Source: Zelopaecilomyces penicillatus (Eukaryota; Ascomycota; Sordariomycetes; Hypocreales; Pseudodiploosporaceae). From it: a DNA stretch of 64,000 bases. A model generated the notes under the pieces. It saw nothing but the letters and a program-made list of their open reading frames with translations, was not told where the DNA came from and did not search any database. The stretch covers positions 5,642,001 through 5,706,000 of the forward strand of contig VCCP01000002.1 of the NCBI GenBank assembly GCA_005765155.1, given 5' to 3'. Below, one piece after another: positions 42,367 through 54,214 of this stretch (positions are counted from its first letter, which is position 1; every line of letters starts with the position of its first letter). A program made the position numbers and the translations under genes.

Positions 42367-45080
42367 TGACAAATGCAAATGATGATGGACTAATGAAGAT
42401 ACCTACATAATGCGCTGAAAGCTATTGAAGATTAATGAAGGCAGGCTGATGGAGGGCGTCGGTTTGGGCGGCTTTGTGTTTTTGATATCCCCCCCTGTTT
42501 TGTTTTATTACGTCCTCATGATTAGGACAGTATGAGCTTAATGAGATACGGTTAGATGGCCTCTGGATCAATTATGACCAAGTTTGAAATATATGCATCT
42601 ATATTGCTGGGATCATGTGTATTCCTGTGTGGTTACCCTGCTGGCAGTGTTGTGAAATCGGTGTGTGTTTTGTAAGCTTATTAGCGGGCGGTTGTCGTTG
42701 TTTTGGCGATAGCCTTTGCAGGTGTGTGGGCATGCATGCTTGAGTGCCGAAGGCGAGATTTGGATGGAGCCAGAGAAGAATGACAAAGGCAGCTTGCCGA
42801 TTTGGCACGTTCAGCTGCCGTGATTTCGTCAACGGTTCGTTCCGAGTCGTTGTTCAAGACGAGGCGGTGCTGCAAAATGTGCTTTCTTACAGATGATTTG
42901 GTTGCTGCTGTTGAAGACAGTGGATAAGAATTTGATAAGAATTTGATATGACGCTTCATCCCAGAGGTGCAAAGCACAGACTCCGTAAAGGGGGGTCTTG
43001 GCATAGTACGGTAGGCAAAAGAAAGTAGCGCATGGATTATAAGCTTACCCGTTGGTTAGGTACCTGTATGTAATAGCCTATAGGGAAATGCAACAACAAA
43101 TAAGCTTAATCGGCCGGAGCACGAGCAAGCGCACGTTCTCCTCACTTGTCCTGTAATACTGTACACCTAAGGTACCGTACAACATAGCCCCTTTCTCACT
43201 ACGTGGTCCGCGGTTCTGGATTGAGCAGAAAAACAACTTCCCGGAGGAGGGGGGACGGGGCTTGGATGTCTTGGAGGTCTTGGAGGTCTTGGCATGGCCT
43301 GGTCAACTTTGGACATCGCACTGAGGCTGAGCAGAAAGACGAGGAGGCAGACTGGCGGGCTCTCACTACAGTACTCCCACCAACTCATTGATTACCACCT
43401 GCCCACCTCGAGGGAATTTTTAGCGGCAGAAGAACCTTCCAGCTGCCAAGAGAGCCGTAGAAAGGGTGGTAGTGCAAAAGGCGCAGCGAAGTTGGCACGG
43501 CGTAAGTTCAGGATAGGGGGATATGCCTGACCTTGGCATCCCGAACCTTTGGTCAGTCGGGACGATTCCCCAGGAAAAGTGGCCCCAGGACAAAGGGGTT
43601 GCGGTTGCGTATGGTGACGAGCAAGAAAACAAAAGTGTGGCGCTGTTGATGACGTAAGGTCAACGGATAGGTACCTCGCCATTCAGGCAGATTGCTAGTA
43701 CTGGGTAAAGTACTAGGTAACTACCCACGTTTCAACTCCCCACTCTGCAAGACGGACAACAAGCTTTCTTGCGTTCCAAAATTAAAAACAAGCATTTTGT
43801 TGGAGCCATCCCTGTGTGATTTACAGGGGGAAACATGGCGGCGCTGCGGTGATACGGTTGCACAGCAAGTAAAACGTGTGCATTGCCTGCTATTCCTGCT
43901 AATAAAGCTCACTCAAGGACATGAATGAAGTGGCCATTGACAAAAGTACGGAGTCGGCTTATGCAGCAGTTTGAATGACGAAGCCTCCGCCAACACGCTC
44001 CACCTTCGTATGCCGCCTACATATAATTGCGACGTTACTGCCTCAGGAGAGTCATCGAGGAACTTGCAGACTGCAGTACACCTACGTACGTCCAGGTGAA
44101 GAATTACGATGCTTGGCAGGGATTGCGATGTTGACGGACATTGAAACAACAAACGATGATCCGTCTGCTCCAAACCCCACCAGGGAAGAGCCCACCAGTC
44201 CCGATTGAGGCTAGAGCTGGCGCTACATCTGAAGCTTGTTTGTCTGGGTGTCCTGGCACACTCAAAGGAATCCAGGATTGGGGGCTTTGGTTGCAACAAG
44301 CTCTAAAGTGTGCACCAACTACACATCCTGCGCCCAGCCACGAGCCGTTCTCCAAGCCCCCCTCTCTCTCTCATTCTCAGTGTTGCTACACAATTAAGCA
44401 GTGAGGGGGCTTCTCCCTGCATATTAGTCTGAGAAAAGCTTGTAGTGCCCCTAGTGGATGGAAGTGTGATATGGAACGGGCGGTAAAGATGAAGCAATGG
44501 CATGCCAGGTGCGTGAGTTTGACCTGACGTCGGTAACCTCGGGGAGAGAGATCATCGATCTGTGCGACGCACTGTATAAACACGGTATAATGGCCGCGGT
44601 GGTGGAGTGCTGTACACAGTGCCACTTAGCACACTTAGTACACCTAAAGTGGAGGCCTCTGAGACGACGATTGGTGCGCCAAGTCGGCTGGGTCGCCTCT
44701 GGGTTGTGAAGCTTCTCTCTCTCTCATCATCGTCTTGTGGTCAGTCGAAGCTCACAAGCCGTCCAACCCCCCTGCCATCACCAGTGGCTTTCGCACCTCC
44801 TCCTCATCCCATCCGGCCCCCGCCCAGCCTCGACTCGACTCGACACTCAAACCAACTGCAGTACCACCCAACTCCGACTCGCAAAGCTCACGCTCACGCG
44901 CCCTGCGACTCTCTTGACAGCCGGCGCTAGCTTTTGTCCTTTCCGGTTGCGACGCTTCCGGGAGCCATCAAAGTTGACTGCTCATTACTCTCTCTCTCTC
45001 CCTGTCTCTCTGCCTTTCCCTTCTCCGCTGTCCGCAGTCCGCCAAGTCTTCCGTTCAGTCCGTCTGCTTCCCATCCCATC
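42367..45080. other. 2.7-kb spacer GH81 / CAX
   Basis: No credible gene. It includes the GH81 3' region, low-complexity patches (GGAGGTCTT repeats at 43265-43292), a CTAGGTA patch near 43705, and CT-rich DNA from 44700 on that is probably the CAX promoter and leader. Short ORFs on both strands lack motifs. Confidence 0.45.
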
Positions 45081-47208
45081 ATGGTCTGGGGCTTCGGTAA
45101 GTTTGTTCTCACTAGACCCTCTAAATCTACCTTTGCCTCTGCTTCTGCCTCCACCATCTTGTAAACCAGCCTTTTGCTCCGCATCGGATGCGCCACGCCA
45201 GCATACGCTTTCTTCCCCACACCCATTAAAGTGATTTCCAAACACATACTATTGCCTCGATCCTGCTTCCCATCTGTTTGTCTGTTACCCTCCTGTCTGC
45301 CTCACTCACTACCTTACCACCTCACCACCGTCCGACCCCCCTCTCTCTGCTTGTAGCTACCACCAGCATCGACACCAGGAGAGATTGTGTGGCCGTGATT
45401 ACTGCGCGACGCCATCCTGGTTCGGTGTGGCTCCGACCTCCCCTCTCCTCCTTATCTAGAGACAGCCTCTTTGCAGTATTTTTGATTTAGGAGTTGCGAA
45501 CTGACAACGTCGGCAACGTCGCCGGGTGCGACTGGTACAGCCAATCTAAACTTCTCCCGACAAATTCGGCGCCAAATGAGCTTCAAATCCAATCACGGCG
45601 CCACCGAGCGGACGCCGTTGATCAATGGCGAGAGCTCCGATTCCACTCTGACCGAGAGTCAGTTTTTCCAGACCTCCAACTCGAAAACCCGAGATTTCTT
45701 CCTTAATTCGAGTTACACCCCGGGCAACGACAGTGACAATACCCTCGTTCGGAGTCTTGCCTACACCTGGCATGTCGCTAAAGTTACTTTGTTGAGCAGT
45801 AAGTTTTTCTGACTGAGCAAGCATTGGCATGTTGCATCATCTGACCATTGGTTTTGCGCAATCTAGACTATGTCAACTTTCTGCTTCCCACGGTGCCCGT
45901 CGGGATTGCTGCTGGTGCACTTGGGTGGAATTCTACGGCTATTTTCACCATCAACTTCTTCGCCATCATTCCACTTGCGGCTGTTCTGTCATTTGCGACC
46001 GAGGAGATCTCTCTTAAGCTTGGTGACGCTATGGGAGGACTTTTGAACGCCACTTTTGGCAATGCTGTTGAGTTGATCGTGAGTTTTCTCGGCATTCTTG
46101 ACGAAATCTTCTTGCCTCGTTCATTACTGACCCCACGTAGGTTAGTATTGTCGCCTTAAGGGATAATCAGATTGAAGTCGTTCAGTCTTCCATGCTCGGG
46201 TCCATTCTGTCCAATCTGTTGCTGGTCATGGGCATGTGCTTCTTTTTCGGTGGTCTTGTCCATCGCGGAGAGAACGGCAACGGCACCGAGCAAACCTTCT
46301 CCGCAGCTGTTGCCCAGACAGCATGCTCTTTGATGACACTTTCTTCGGCTTCTCTTGTTATTCCCGCTGCAGTATGTCTTAATCCGCGCTCTTTTTTTTT
46401 TTTAGGAGGGGGAGGAGGGGGGAGGAGACTTGATGATTTGAGAGCTCTTGCTGACTTACATAGCTATATGGCGTCCTCGATCAAAGCGGTTCGGATGACA
46501 AGAATAAGAGCATTCTCGTCCTGTCTCGCGGCACAGCCGTCATCCTCCTCATCTTATATATACTCTATTTGGTCTTCCAACTGCGCACACACAGCAACTT
46601 ATTCGATCCCGAGCAAGCGGAAGGCGCTGAACCACACGAGGCGGAGGAAGCGACTCTTGGACCCTTTGCTGCCGGAGCGGTATTGATCGTCGTCACAATC
46701 TTAGTCGCTATCTGCGCCGATTATTTGGTCGGAAGTATCGATGACATTGTTGAGAGTATGCATATTAGCAAAGCCTTTATTGGTCTCATTCTTATTCCCA
46801 TTGTTGGCAACGCGGCGGAGCATGTCACAGCCGTAGTAGTCGCCATCCGCAACAAGATGGATCTCGCTATGGGTGTTGCCATTGGCTCTAGCATTCAGAT
46901 TGCTCTTGGCGTAACACCTTTTCTTGTCATCGTTGGTTGGATCATCGGCCGTGATATGTCTCTTCACTTTGAGACCTGTAAGCTCCCCCCCTGTTGGCAC
47001 CCTCTATGAAAATGCTCTAACAAATTTACTAGTCCAAACTGTTGCCTTCGCAGTGTCGGTCCTGGTTGTTACTTACACCGTCCAGGATGGGAAGTCCAAC
47101 TACCTCGAGGGTGCTATGCTTCTCGGTCTTTATACTATCATTGCGGTTGCTTTCTATGCCACTCCTAGCGATGTTCTTGACAAAGCCACCGGGCTTCTCA
47201 GCGGTTAA
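45081..47208 (+). CDS. Vacuolar Ca2+/H+ exchanger (CAX/Vcx1 family)
   Basis: Antiporter that loads cytosolic calcium into the vacuole using the proton gradient. Six exons (45081-45096, 45541-45798, 45867-46078, 46141-46371, 46464-46977, 47033-47208) give 468 residues. The two inverted CAX repeats carry the signature motifs GNAVELIVSIVAL (split by the intron after 46078) and GNAAEHVTAVVVA. About eleven hydrophobic segments are visible, with an acidic loop (EGAEPHEAEEA) between the halves. The first exon is only 16 bases (MVWGF plus one base), joined over a 444-nt intron to ANLNFSRQIRRQMSFKS. If that exon is wrong, the Met at 45576 still gives a protein with the whole transport core. The exons after 45576 are firm, the first exon less so. 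Confidence 0.92.
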
Positions 47209-47730
47209 AACGAATGAGCGCGTCACAGTCTTTCATTTTACTCGGTTCCAATTTTCAACTTTCCTTGGGTTAACATCATAAAACACACCATTACCAAATG
47301 CTACGGCTGCGACACATTGAGCATGGCCGCGCTTAACGGTACAAAAAAAAAAGATGTCGAGTAAGATACTGCGACACAAGGGCGACTTTGTAAAATATCC
47401 GATCACTATTGACGTCGCTCAGGCTGAGTGGATGCTCAATTTTCCGCGTCCGATGTGTCGTTATACACATCTTGGATTAACCTCACAAGCTATGGACTAA
47501 TGGGGGTTTGGGGTGTGTATTGAAGACATCAAGTCTTTGCATGGGCAAAGATTGGCTCCTATTGAGATAATGTTTTATTGTAAGTATCAAATGCATGTTT
47601 TGTTTTTCGGCCCTTGGTCAGTCTACAACATTAAGGGGAAGGGGTGTCTGTGGAACAGATTGGAGTCTCGGAGAAATTAAGAAAAGTTTATTTCAGCACG
47701 TGCTCATGTCCTTGATGTGATGAGATGTGT

Positions 47731-48133
47731 CCACGATCCAGCCCAACTCCTAGTAAACATGAATGGTTATTTGGGGGGAGGGGTTCAACTCCTTCCATAA
47801 AACACGCAACACAAGTGCTAAAATTATATGATAAATCTTTCTGGTATGGCAAGCTCTCTGCCGTTGTTCCTCTAATTTTTTGGTCTTGATTTGGTTATAT
47901 TATGTTGGTAAGCAAATAGATGATGGATTATATGTGTCCATCATCCAATTCAACTCCTAGCAAAAACGAATGGTGACCTGGGTGGGTAGGGGGGTTCAAC
48001 TCCGTTCTCAAAACACCCAACACAAGTGCTAAAACTATATGATAAGTCTTTTTGATATCGCAAGCTCTTTACCATTGTTCTCCTTTTTTTTCTGGTCTTG
48101 AGTGTTTGTAATGTTATATTGGTAAAACAAAGG
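47731..48133. repeat. Tandem direct duplication, period about 207-212 bp
   Basis: Copy A (about 47731-47920) and copy B (about 47935-48133) share the same order of words: CAACTCCTAG, GGGGTTCAACTCC, ACACAAGTGCTAAAA, ATATGATAA, GCAAGCTCT, GGTCTTGA and TTGGTAA. They differ by many substitutions, mostly C/T and G/A, and by small gaps. It is an old duplication of non-coding DNA. Confidence 0.8.
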
Positions 48134-48212
48134 GGTGTGTGTGTATTTGAGAGTATGGATAGTTCAAGTCTGACCAAAAAGTACTTCTGAGTGGCAAAAT
48201 AGTCAGACATAT

Positions 48213-48333
48213 AGCATATAAATAGCAGATAATTAGCAGATATATAGCAAATAAATAGCAAATAAATAGCAAATAAATAGCAAATAAATAGCAAATAAAT
48301 AGCAAATAAATAGCAAATAAATGGCAGATAAAT
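48213..48333. repeat. 11-bp tandem array (AGCAAATAAAT), 11 copies
   Basis: Seven perfect 11-bp copies (48246-48322) are flanked by three degenerate copies on the left (48213-48245) and one on the right (48323-48333). Period 11 is not a multiple of three and the array lies between genes, so it is a non-coding minisatellite. Confidence 0.95.
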
Positions 48334-48420
48334 GGCATAGTAGATTTACTTCTCAGATCATCCTAGTCTATCCACAGTTCGCAAACTGTTCATCGCCCAT
48401 GGTGTGTCAAAGTTGTATCG

Positions 48421-48670
48421 CCCTATATATTTCAATTTTTCGGACCTCGCCCGTCGCCGTGTATGTGTCAAAGTCTCATCGCCCTATATATTCCAATTTT
48501 TCGGACCTCGTTTGTCGTCGTAGATGTGTCGTGGTGGGTGTGTCAGAATTATGGCATCCTATATATTCCAATTTTTCGGACCAGTTTTGACACACCCACG
48601 ATGATCTCCGACCCACACGATGATAGAGTTATGGCGCCCTTTGATATTCACAATTTTCGGACCAGTTTGT
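48421..48670. repeat. Four degenerate copies of a TATATATTCCAATTTTTCGG motif
   Basis: The block (CCCTATATATTCCAATTTTT then CGGACC) recurs at about 48421, 48482, 48557 and 48637, with spacers of 61, 75 and 80 bp. Each copy is preceded by a GTGTCA or AGTTATGG word. Copies 3 and 4 resemble each other most. Confidence 0.85.
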
Positions 48671-48687
48671 CATCGTGTGGGTCGGAG
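48606..48687. repeat. Foldback: 18-bp perfect inverted repeat
   Basis: CTCCGACCCACACGATGA at 48606-48623 is the exact reverse complement of 48670-48687, with a 46-bp loop holding the fourth repeat copy. Pairing extends outward about nine more bases with two C/T changes. A GACACACCCAC word at 48588 also mirrors GTGGGTGTGTC at 48535. Confidence 0.9.
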
Positions 48688-49012
48688 GTCGTCGTCGGTC
48701 GTTCGTCTTGACCGTTGCGTAACTTGCGACTTCCTCCATACGCTTCCCCAAGGTACCTAAGACCTAAGCTAGGTTATATGGCTCTCTTCAGTTGGCAGTG
48801 CTCTGCCTAATAGAGTTTGAAAATGGGTCAAGAAATGAGGGGCAGTGGGATGAGTAAGAGAGACGGACAGATAAAAGGATAAGGAGAGAGGGGGGAGAGA
48901 TGGCAAAGTGAATGACATCTGAGGCGAGGTGGTAAGCCAAGCTGCTTAGAACGTTGAAAAGCTGGGTGCAAGAAACGGAGTAAAGTATTGTATTTTCGTA
49001 TCAACAAGTATT

Positions 49013-51890
49013 CTATATAGTAGGTTTCGAGATGGGGGTAATGATACCCTGTTTGATTAGTACACGCGGCTTTGTGCTGGACTGGAACGTTTCCTTGGTC
49101 ATCCATTCAGGACCGACAGGTAGGCGCAACGAACGCTCGTACTGTTCTCTAGACTCGAACGGATAAGGCAGCTGTGTGGCAAGAAAGCGGTCGTTCTGCA
49201 AAAGGCGCGAGCAGTTAGTAAAGGAGGAAAGAGGGCAAGAATGACGATGTAAATGGAAGTAGTGGAGAGATAGATGATGTAATATCACCGTAATGAGTCT
49301 TTCTTACCTTCTTGATTCGCTTCTCGTTGATGATAACCTTTTCCAGCTTGGCATCTTTTCGGTCCTTCTTTTTGATGCCTTTGACCTTGGTTAAGAACCG
49401 GCCTTCGTGCCTCTTCTTCTCCCTGTTGCTAACTCCATCGCCGACCCAGGAGCCCCAACCAGGAAGAGTGTTGTCGATGACCTTGTCGTCGTCCCCTTCA
49501 GCAATCTCCTCCTTTTCACGCTCAAACTCGCCCACTACGTCCTCACCAGCAAAGGCTCGTGCAACCATCTCCTGATCGCGGATGGCCAATGGCAAGTGAT
49601 GACGCTCTGTGTCCGACTCAGAGTCGCTATCACCGTCGCCTTCGCCGTCACCACTCCTCTGTGCTTGAGAAGCTTTGCTGCTGTGTTTTGCTGACTTTGC
49701 CTTGGAGGGTTGGGAAGCGACGAGGACGTTGGCGTTGAGGTCCAGGTCCTCGGCGCGGATGCTAGCTGATACTTTTTTGCGCCTGGTTTCCCCGCGAGAC
49801 CATGCTCCTGCCGCGGAGGGCTCTGATTCCGCCGGTGTAGACCAGGCCGCGTTGGTGGATTTGCGAGCGCTTGTCCCATTTGTGGTAATGATGGTAACTT
49901 CCGTGTCATCGTCGTCCGAGCGCTTCTTCTTCGCAGCTCGAGATGCCGAGGAGGCGTCCTTTGCAGCAACAAACGGGTTGTCACCAGGAGCAGAATTGCC
50001 ATACTGCTTGCGACCCACTTCATCTACCTCCTCCTCCTCAGACCCTTCAGCACTCTCCCCATCAAGATCCCTGCGAATTTGCTTGATCAGATCACTATTT
50101 GCCTTTTTCTTCGCCGCCTCCGCTTTCTGCATGAACTTCATACTCATCAGCCCTGTTTGAGGCACATCATCATCCTGCTCAAACTCATCAAGCTCTCGCC
50201 GGAGTGCGGTATCTGAGTCTGAGTCGCCAGAGCTGCTTGTTGCATCCGAATCATCAGGATCAGCCCTGATACCTTTACCCTCTTTCCTTCGGCGGAGCTC
50301 CTCATCCTTGCGTGCCATTTCTGTCAAGCCCGCCCTGAAATTATCATCCCAAACCGCCCGTTTCGTCTTGGATCCGATTTTAGCCCATTTGCTATCTTTG
50401 TGTCGTTGCCCAACACGCTCCAGGGCGCGACGGCGATCTTGAGCTTCCCGCTCTTCCTCCGAATCGATCTCCCCGGCCTCTACCATTGCCTCCCTCGTGG
50501 CCATCTCATCGCGCTCGCGCTGTTTTCGGTGTACGCGATGGTAGGCCTTGCTTTTGATCTTCTTGATTCGCTTGGCTTGCTTTAGCTCTCTAGCAGCCAA
50601 CTCTCGCTCCATACGCTTTCGAATCACGACTTCTTTGCGTGTAAGCACATTACCATCATCATCGAACTCTTCCTTCTTGGGTTTCTTTTCCTTGTCCATC
50701 GATAAACCACTCTGCTCCATAATAGACATGATCGTTGATTCTAATTCATTGGCCGCCGTTTGAACCGTCAGGGGCTGGAGCTCGGTTCGATCCACACCGG
50801 CTGAAGCTGAGTTTTGTGGTAACGGAAACATAAGATGGTCGGCTCTGCGGTTTTGCTTGACGGTCTCCGTCCACCGATTTAAAGTCTCGTTGGTCTTTTC
50901 GTAGGCCGCACTGCGGTCAACTCTGCCTTGCTCTCTCCTTGATAATGGAACCTCAAGCTTCTTGGTTGTGCCAGGGCGATTATCTTTTTCCTCCTTGTTT
51001 ATCAGTTTGACTGATTTCCGCATGAAAGGATCATTCAAACCGGACAAACCCAGATCACTGAGGTCGACTTTCTGTTTAGGGGCGGCTTTGTGTTTGTCAT
51101 CATTTTCTTCCTCGCCTCCAAATCCGGATACCAGTCCCTGGAGTGCCTCGAGGCGTACAGCGTCAACTTCTTCTGCATCTTCGTCGTCGTCGTCATCCGA
51201 ATCAGATTCGAATTCGTCAGAGTCGTCCTCACCTGACTCTTCGGATCCTGACTCGGCGTCGCCTTCAGGCTCATCATCTGACTCTTCAAATTGATCGAGA
51301 GCAGTTGCGAGATCTATAGCTTCCTCGCCCAGCGTTTGGCCCTCGTCATCATTTCCATCGTCAGAGTCATCTGATTCGTCCTGTACTTTGGTTAGAAAGG
51401 GCAATAGTTCACTTCTCAGAGACAGACCAACCTGGCGTTTTGAGACTTTGGAACCACGAAATGAGTACCCCTGAAATTGTTCATTGTCGCTTTCTCCAAA
51501 TGCTTCATCACTCTCAATCTCAGAGTCCTCATCGTCCTCGGCTAATCCACCAAGCTGCCACTCATTTCCTTCGCTGTCGCTGCCGTATTCCGCATCTTCC
51601 GTAGGTCGTCCGGATCCCTTCGCCTTTTTCCTCTTGGGTCCCTCATCTTCTTCGTCCTCCTCGTCCTCATCCTCACCATCTCCCTCATCTCTCCCATGCT
51701 TTCTCTCAATCTCGGCATCTAGTTCTCGAACTCGAGGAGTCTTTTTCAGCTTGGCTGGAAAATTCTCTTGGGCGATGCCAAATGCATTCAATGCATTCTT
51801 TTGCGATCTCGATTTGGATTTTTTTGGTGCGTTGGCCTTCGCCTTCGGAGCAGCTAGAAGCGATCGCCCATGCGCCTGTCGCCCAGGCAT
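49013..51890 (-). CDS. UTP14: U3 snoRNP/SSU-processome protein Utp14
   Basis: Nucleolar component of the small-subunit processome; Utp14 binds the U3 snoRNP and activates the helicase Dhr1 during 18S rRNA maturation. Exons 51890-49308 and 49195-49013 give 921 residues. A basic N-terminus (GRSLLAAPKAKANAPKKSKS) is followed by long Asp/Glu/Ser-rich stretches. The conserved Utp14 core starts near VPLSRREQGRVDRSAAYEKT and continues through KIKKIKSKAYHRVHRK and KWAKIGSKTKRAVWDDNFRA to LPGWGSWVGDGVSNREKK. The C-terminus, supplied by exon 2, is LPYPFESREQYERSLRLPVG then TPISKPTI. That exon is essential for the conserved FES/PxGPEW region. The gene is divergent from COX15 across a 300-bp spacer. Confidence 0.95.
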
Positions 51891-52190
51891 TTTGGCGAAC
51901 GGGTGAAGCTTGCGGATCGATGGGACGGCTTTCAGAGTCTTTCCACTATTGAAGCTGGTGTGTCGCAGCCTTCATCGGTTTCTGCCGTTGAAAAAGGTTT
52001 GGCGGTGAGCCATGGCAGTGGCGGGGACCCCTGTAGGCGTCCCACCCTATCAGCACACCTTTATTCTGGTTTCACGGTTCGCTCGGCCCTATATCCGAGA
52101 AACGTTCGCGCCGCGAACTTCCCAGAGCTTGAAATACCCATATATTGGCCATATTTCCCCTTCACCATCATCGCAACGCAACGCCTCTCC

Positions 52191-53654
52191 ATGGCAATGT
52201 TCGCCCCCGGATTACGAAGGATGGCCCTCCGGGCCTCATCCAGATTCTTTGTTTGCAATCAATGTCTGCGACAAGCACCACGAGCTGCGCCATCGCGAAT
52301 TCTTAACACCATACGATCGCGAGGGTATGCCGATGCAAAGACATTGGGGAGCATAGCAGATCAAATGGCCTCAGGAGCGTCATCGCAAATACAAAAACAA
52401 GCACTAAAAGAGTTCCCCAAGACGACGTCAAAAGTTGTTGCGTACTGGCTTTTGGGCAGCGCTGTCAGTTGTGTTGGTATTGTCGTATTGGGCGGATTGA
52501 CCAGGCTGACTGAGTCCGGGTATGCATAAAGAACCAACGAGCCAATGAAATGTATGAACTTTACTGACGACTGTGCTATTAGCCTGAGCATAACAGAATG
52601 GAGACCAGTTACAGGCTCGTTGCCTCCAATGTCAACTGCTGATTGGGACTCTGAATTTGAAAAGTACCGAGCTTCGCCGGAATTTAAGCTCCTCAACCCA
52701 AATATGACCCTGGACGAGTTCAAGAAGATTTACTTCATGGAGTGGACTCATCGTCTCTGGGGTCGTTTTATTGGTCTCTCATTTGTGTTGCCGACGCTCT
52801 ACTTCATCGCTCGCCGAAAGGTCACACCTAGGATGGCCGTTAATTTGCTTGGCGTTTCGACGTTGATTGGCTTTCAAGGAGTCATCGGCTGGTGGATGGT
52901 GAAATCTGGTCTTAAAGATGACCTTTTTGCGCCTGGATCTCACCCGCGTGTTTCTCAGTATCGTCTGACTGCCCATCTTGGTACCGCCTTCATCTGCTAC
53001 TCCTGGATGCTTCTCACTGCTATATCCATCCTGCGCACGCGTCGTATGCTAGCAGACCCGCAAGCTGCCATAAGTGCCATCAACGCCATTAAGAGCCCCG
53101 CCCTTAATGTCTTTCGACGGTCAGCGTTCGGCATTGCAGGACTCGTCTTCTTAACTGCAATGTCTGGTGGCTTGGTAGCCGGCCTCGATGCTGGCCTCAT
53201 CTACAACGAGTTCCCCAAGATGGGTCTCGGGCTTACTCCCCCCAAGTCTGAACTTTGGAGCGAGTTCTATTCGCGTAAAGAGGACCGTTCTGATCTCTGG
53301 TGGCGCAACATGTTGGAAAATCCCAGCACAGTTCAGCTGGACCATAGAATTATGGCTGTCACAACCTTTTGCACTATTCTGGCACTGTTTGCTTACTCAC
53401 GTACTGGCCGAGTTGCGACCGCATTACCGAAGAATGCCAAGAAGGGCGCCATTGGTCTTGTGCACCTGGTTAGTCTGCAAGCCGCTTTGGGCATTTCTAC
53501 TCTGATTTACATGGTCCCCATTCCTCTTGCGGCTGCTCATCAAGCCGGCAGTTTGGCTGTTTTGACTGGTGCCCTTGTACTGGCCCATAGGCTTCACGTG
53601 CCGAAATCAACCGTTCGTGCTGTTGAACAACGGTTGAAGCAACTCAACAAGTAA
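52191..53654 (+). CDS. COX15: Mitochondrial heme A synthase Cox15
   Basis: Inner-membrane enzyme that oxidises the heme O methyl group to make heme A for cytochrome c oxidase. Exons 52191-52519 and 52583-53654 give 466 residues. An Arg/Ala/Ser-rich mitochondrial presequence (LRRMALRASSRFF) precedes eight hydrophobic segments. The first carries VVLGGLTRLTESG, completed across the intron by LSITEWRPVTG. The four heme-associated His are visible in EWTHRLWGR, RLTAHLGTAF, QLDHRIMA and AAAHQAGS. The start (CTCCATGGC) is strong; the Met two codons later is an alternative. The C-terminus ends RLKQLNK after the last helix. The gene shares a 300-bp bidirectional promoter with UTP14. Confidence 0.96.
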
Positions 53655-54214
53655 AAGGTCCTATCATTCTCGTATTTCGCATTTACATAAATGTATGATA
53701 TGTAAAATCAACCTGTACGATGTCAATAATACATAGCTTTTGCTTGCATCTCATAGCATCAACAGAGATGACGACTCTACTCATATTGCAGTTAATATTT
53801 GGCACAGATGCATAAGGATTGAAAGACAAATACAACCACAGTCCTTGAATTACTGCAGCTATTGATTACAGGCTATTATGTCAAATTCTTAAATCCAATG
53901 ACTATGGTTGCTAGAAAGAAAATACCCAGAAGAGGACGACCAAGAGGGTTACCCAATATGATAGAATTGCCATAGCCAATTTCCGGCAGTCTCATGCGGT
54001 TCATATTAACACTTCATGAAAAAAAAAAATACACTATGCCGATAGTCCTTTCAATCGTTACATAGATCGCCTGTCGCTTCAAACAAGACATTATGGTGTT
54101 CCCTATTTTTTCTACCGCAGTATTACTGCAAGATCCTCGATTTCACATACTCTGTTATGCGTTTTTCCTCCCCCCCCCCTAGGTGACCTTTCAGCCGTTC
54201 AAAACCTTTCGATA
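53655..54214. other. Convergent spacer COX15 / zinc-finger gene
   Basis: A 0.56-kb spacer, AT-rich, with an A-run at 54018 and a C-run at 54170. It contains the 3' ends of the two flanking genes; no ORF of interest. Confidence 0.6.

Larger units (their letters stand above)
47209..49012. other. Repeat-rich spacer CAX / UTP14
   Basis: This 1.8-kb spacer holds four different repeat structures, listed separately: a duplication of about 200 bp, an 11-bp array, four copies of a 35-bp motif, and a foldback. No conserved coding sequence. The hydrophobic ORF at 48114-48338 is a by-product of the 11-bp array. Confidence 0.7.

Noticed and set aside
48114..48338. Hydrophobic minus-strand ORF made of FAIYLLFICYL repeats
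   Set aside because: It is a direct translation of the non-coding 11-bp minisatellite; a period of 11 gives all three frames the same look.
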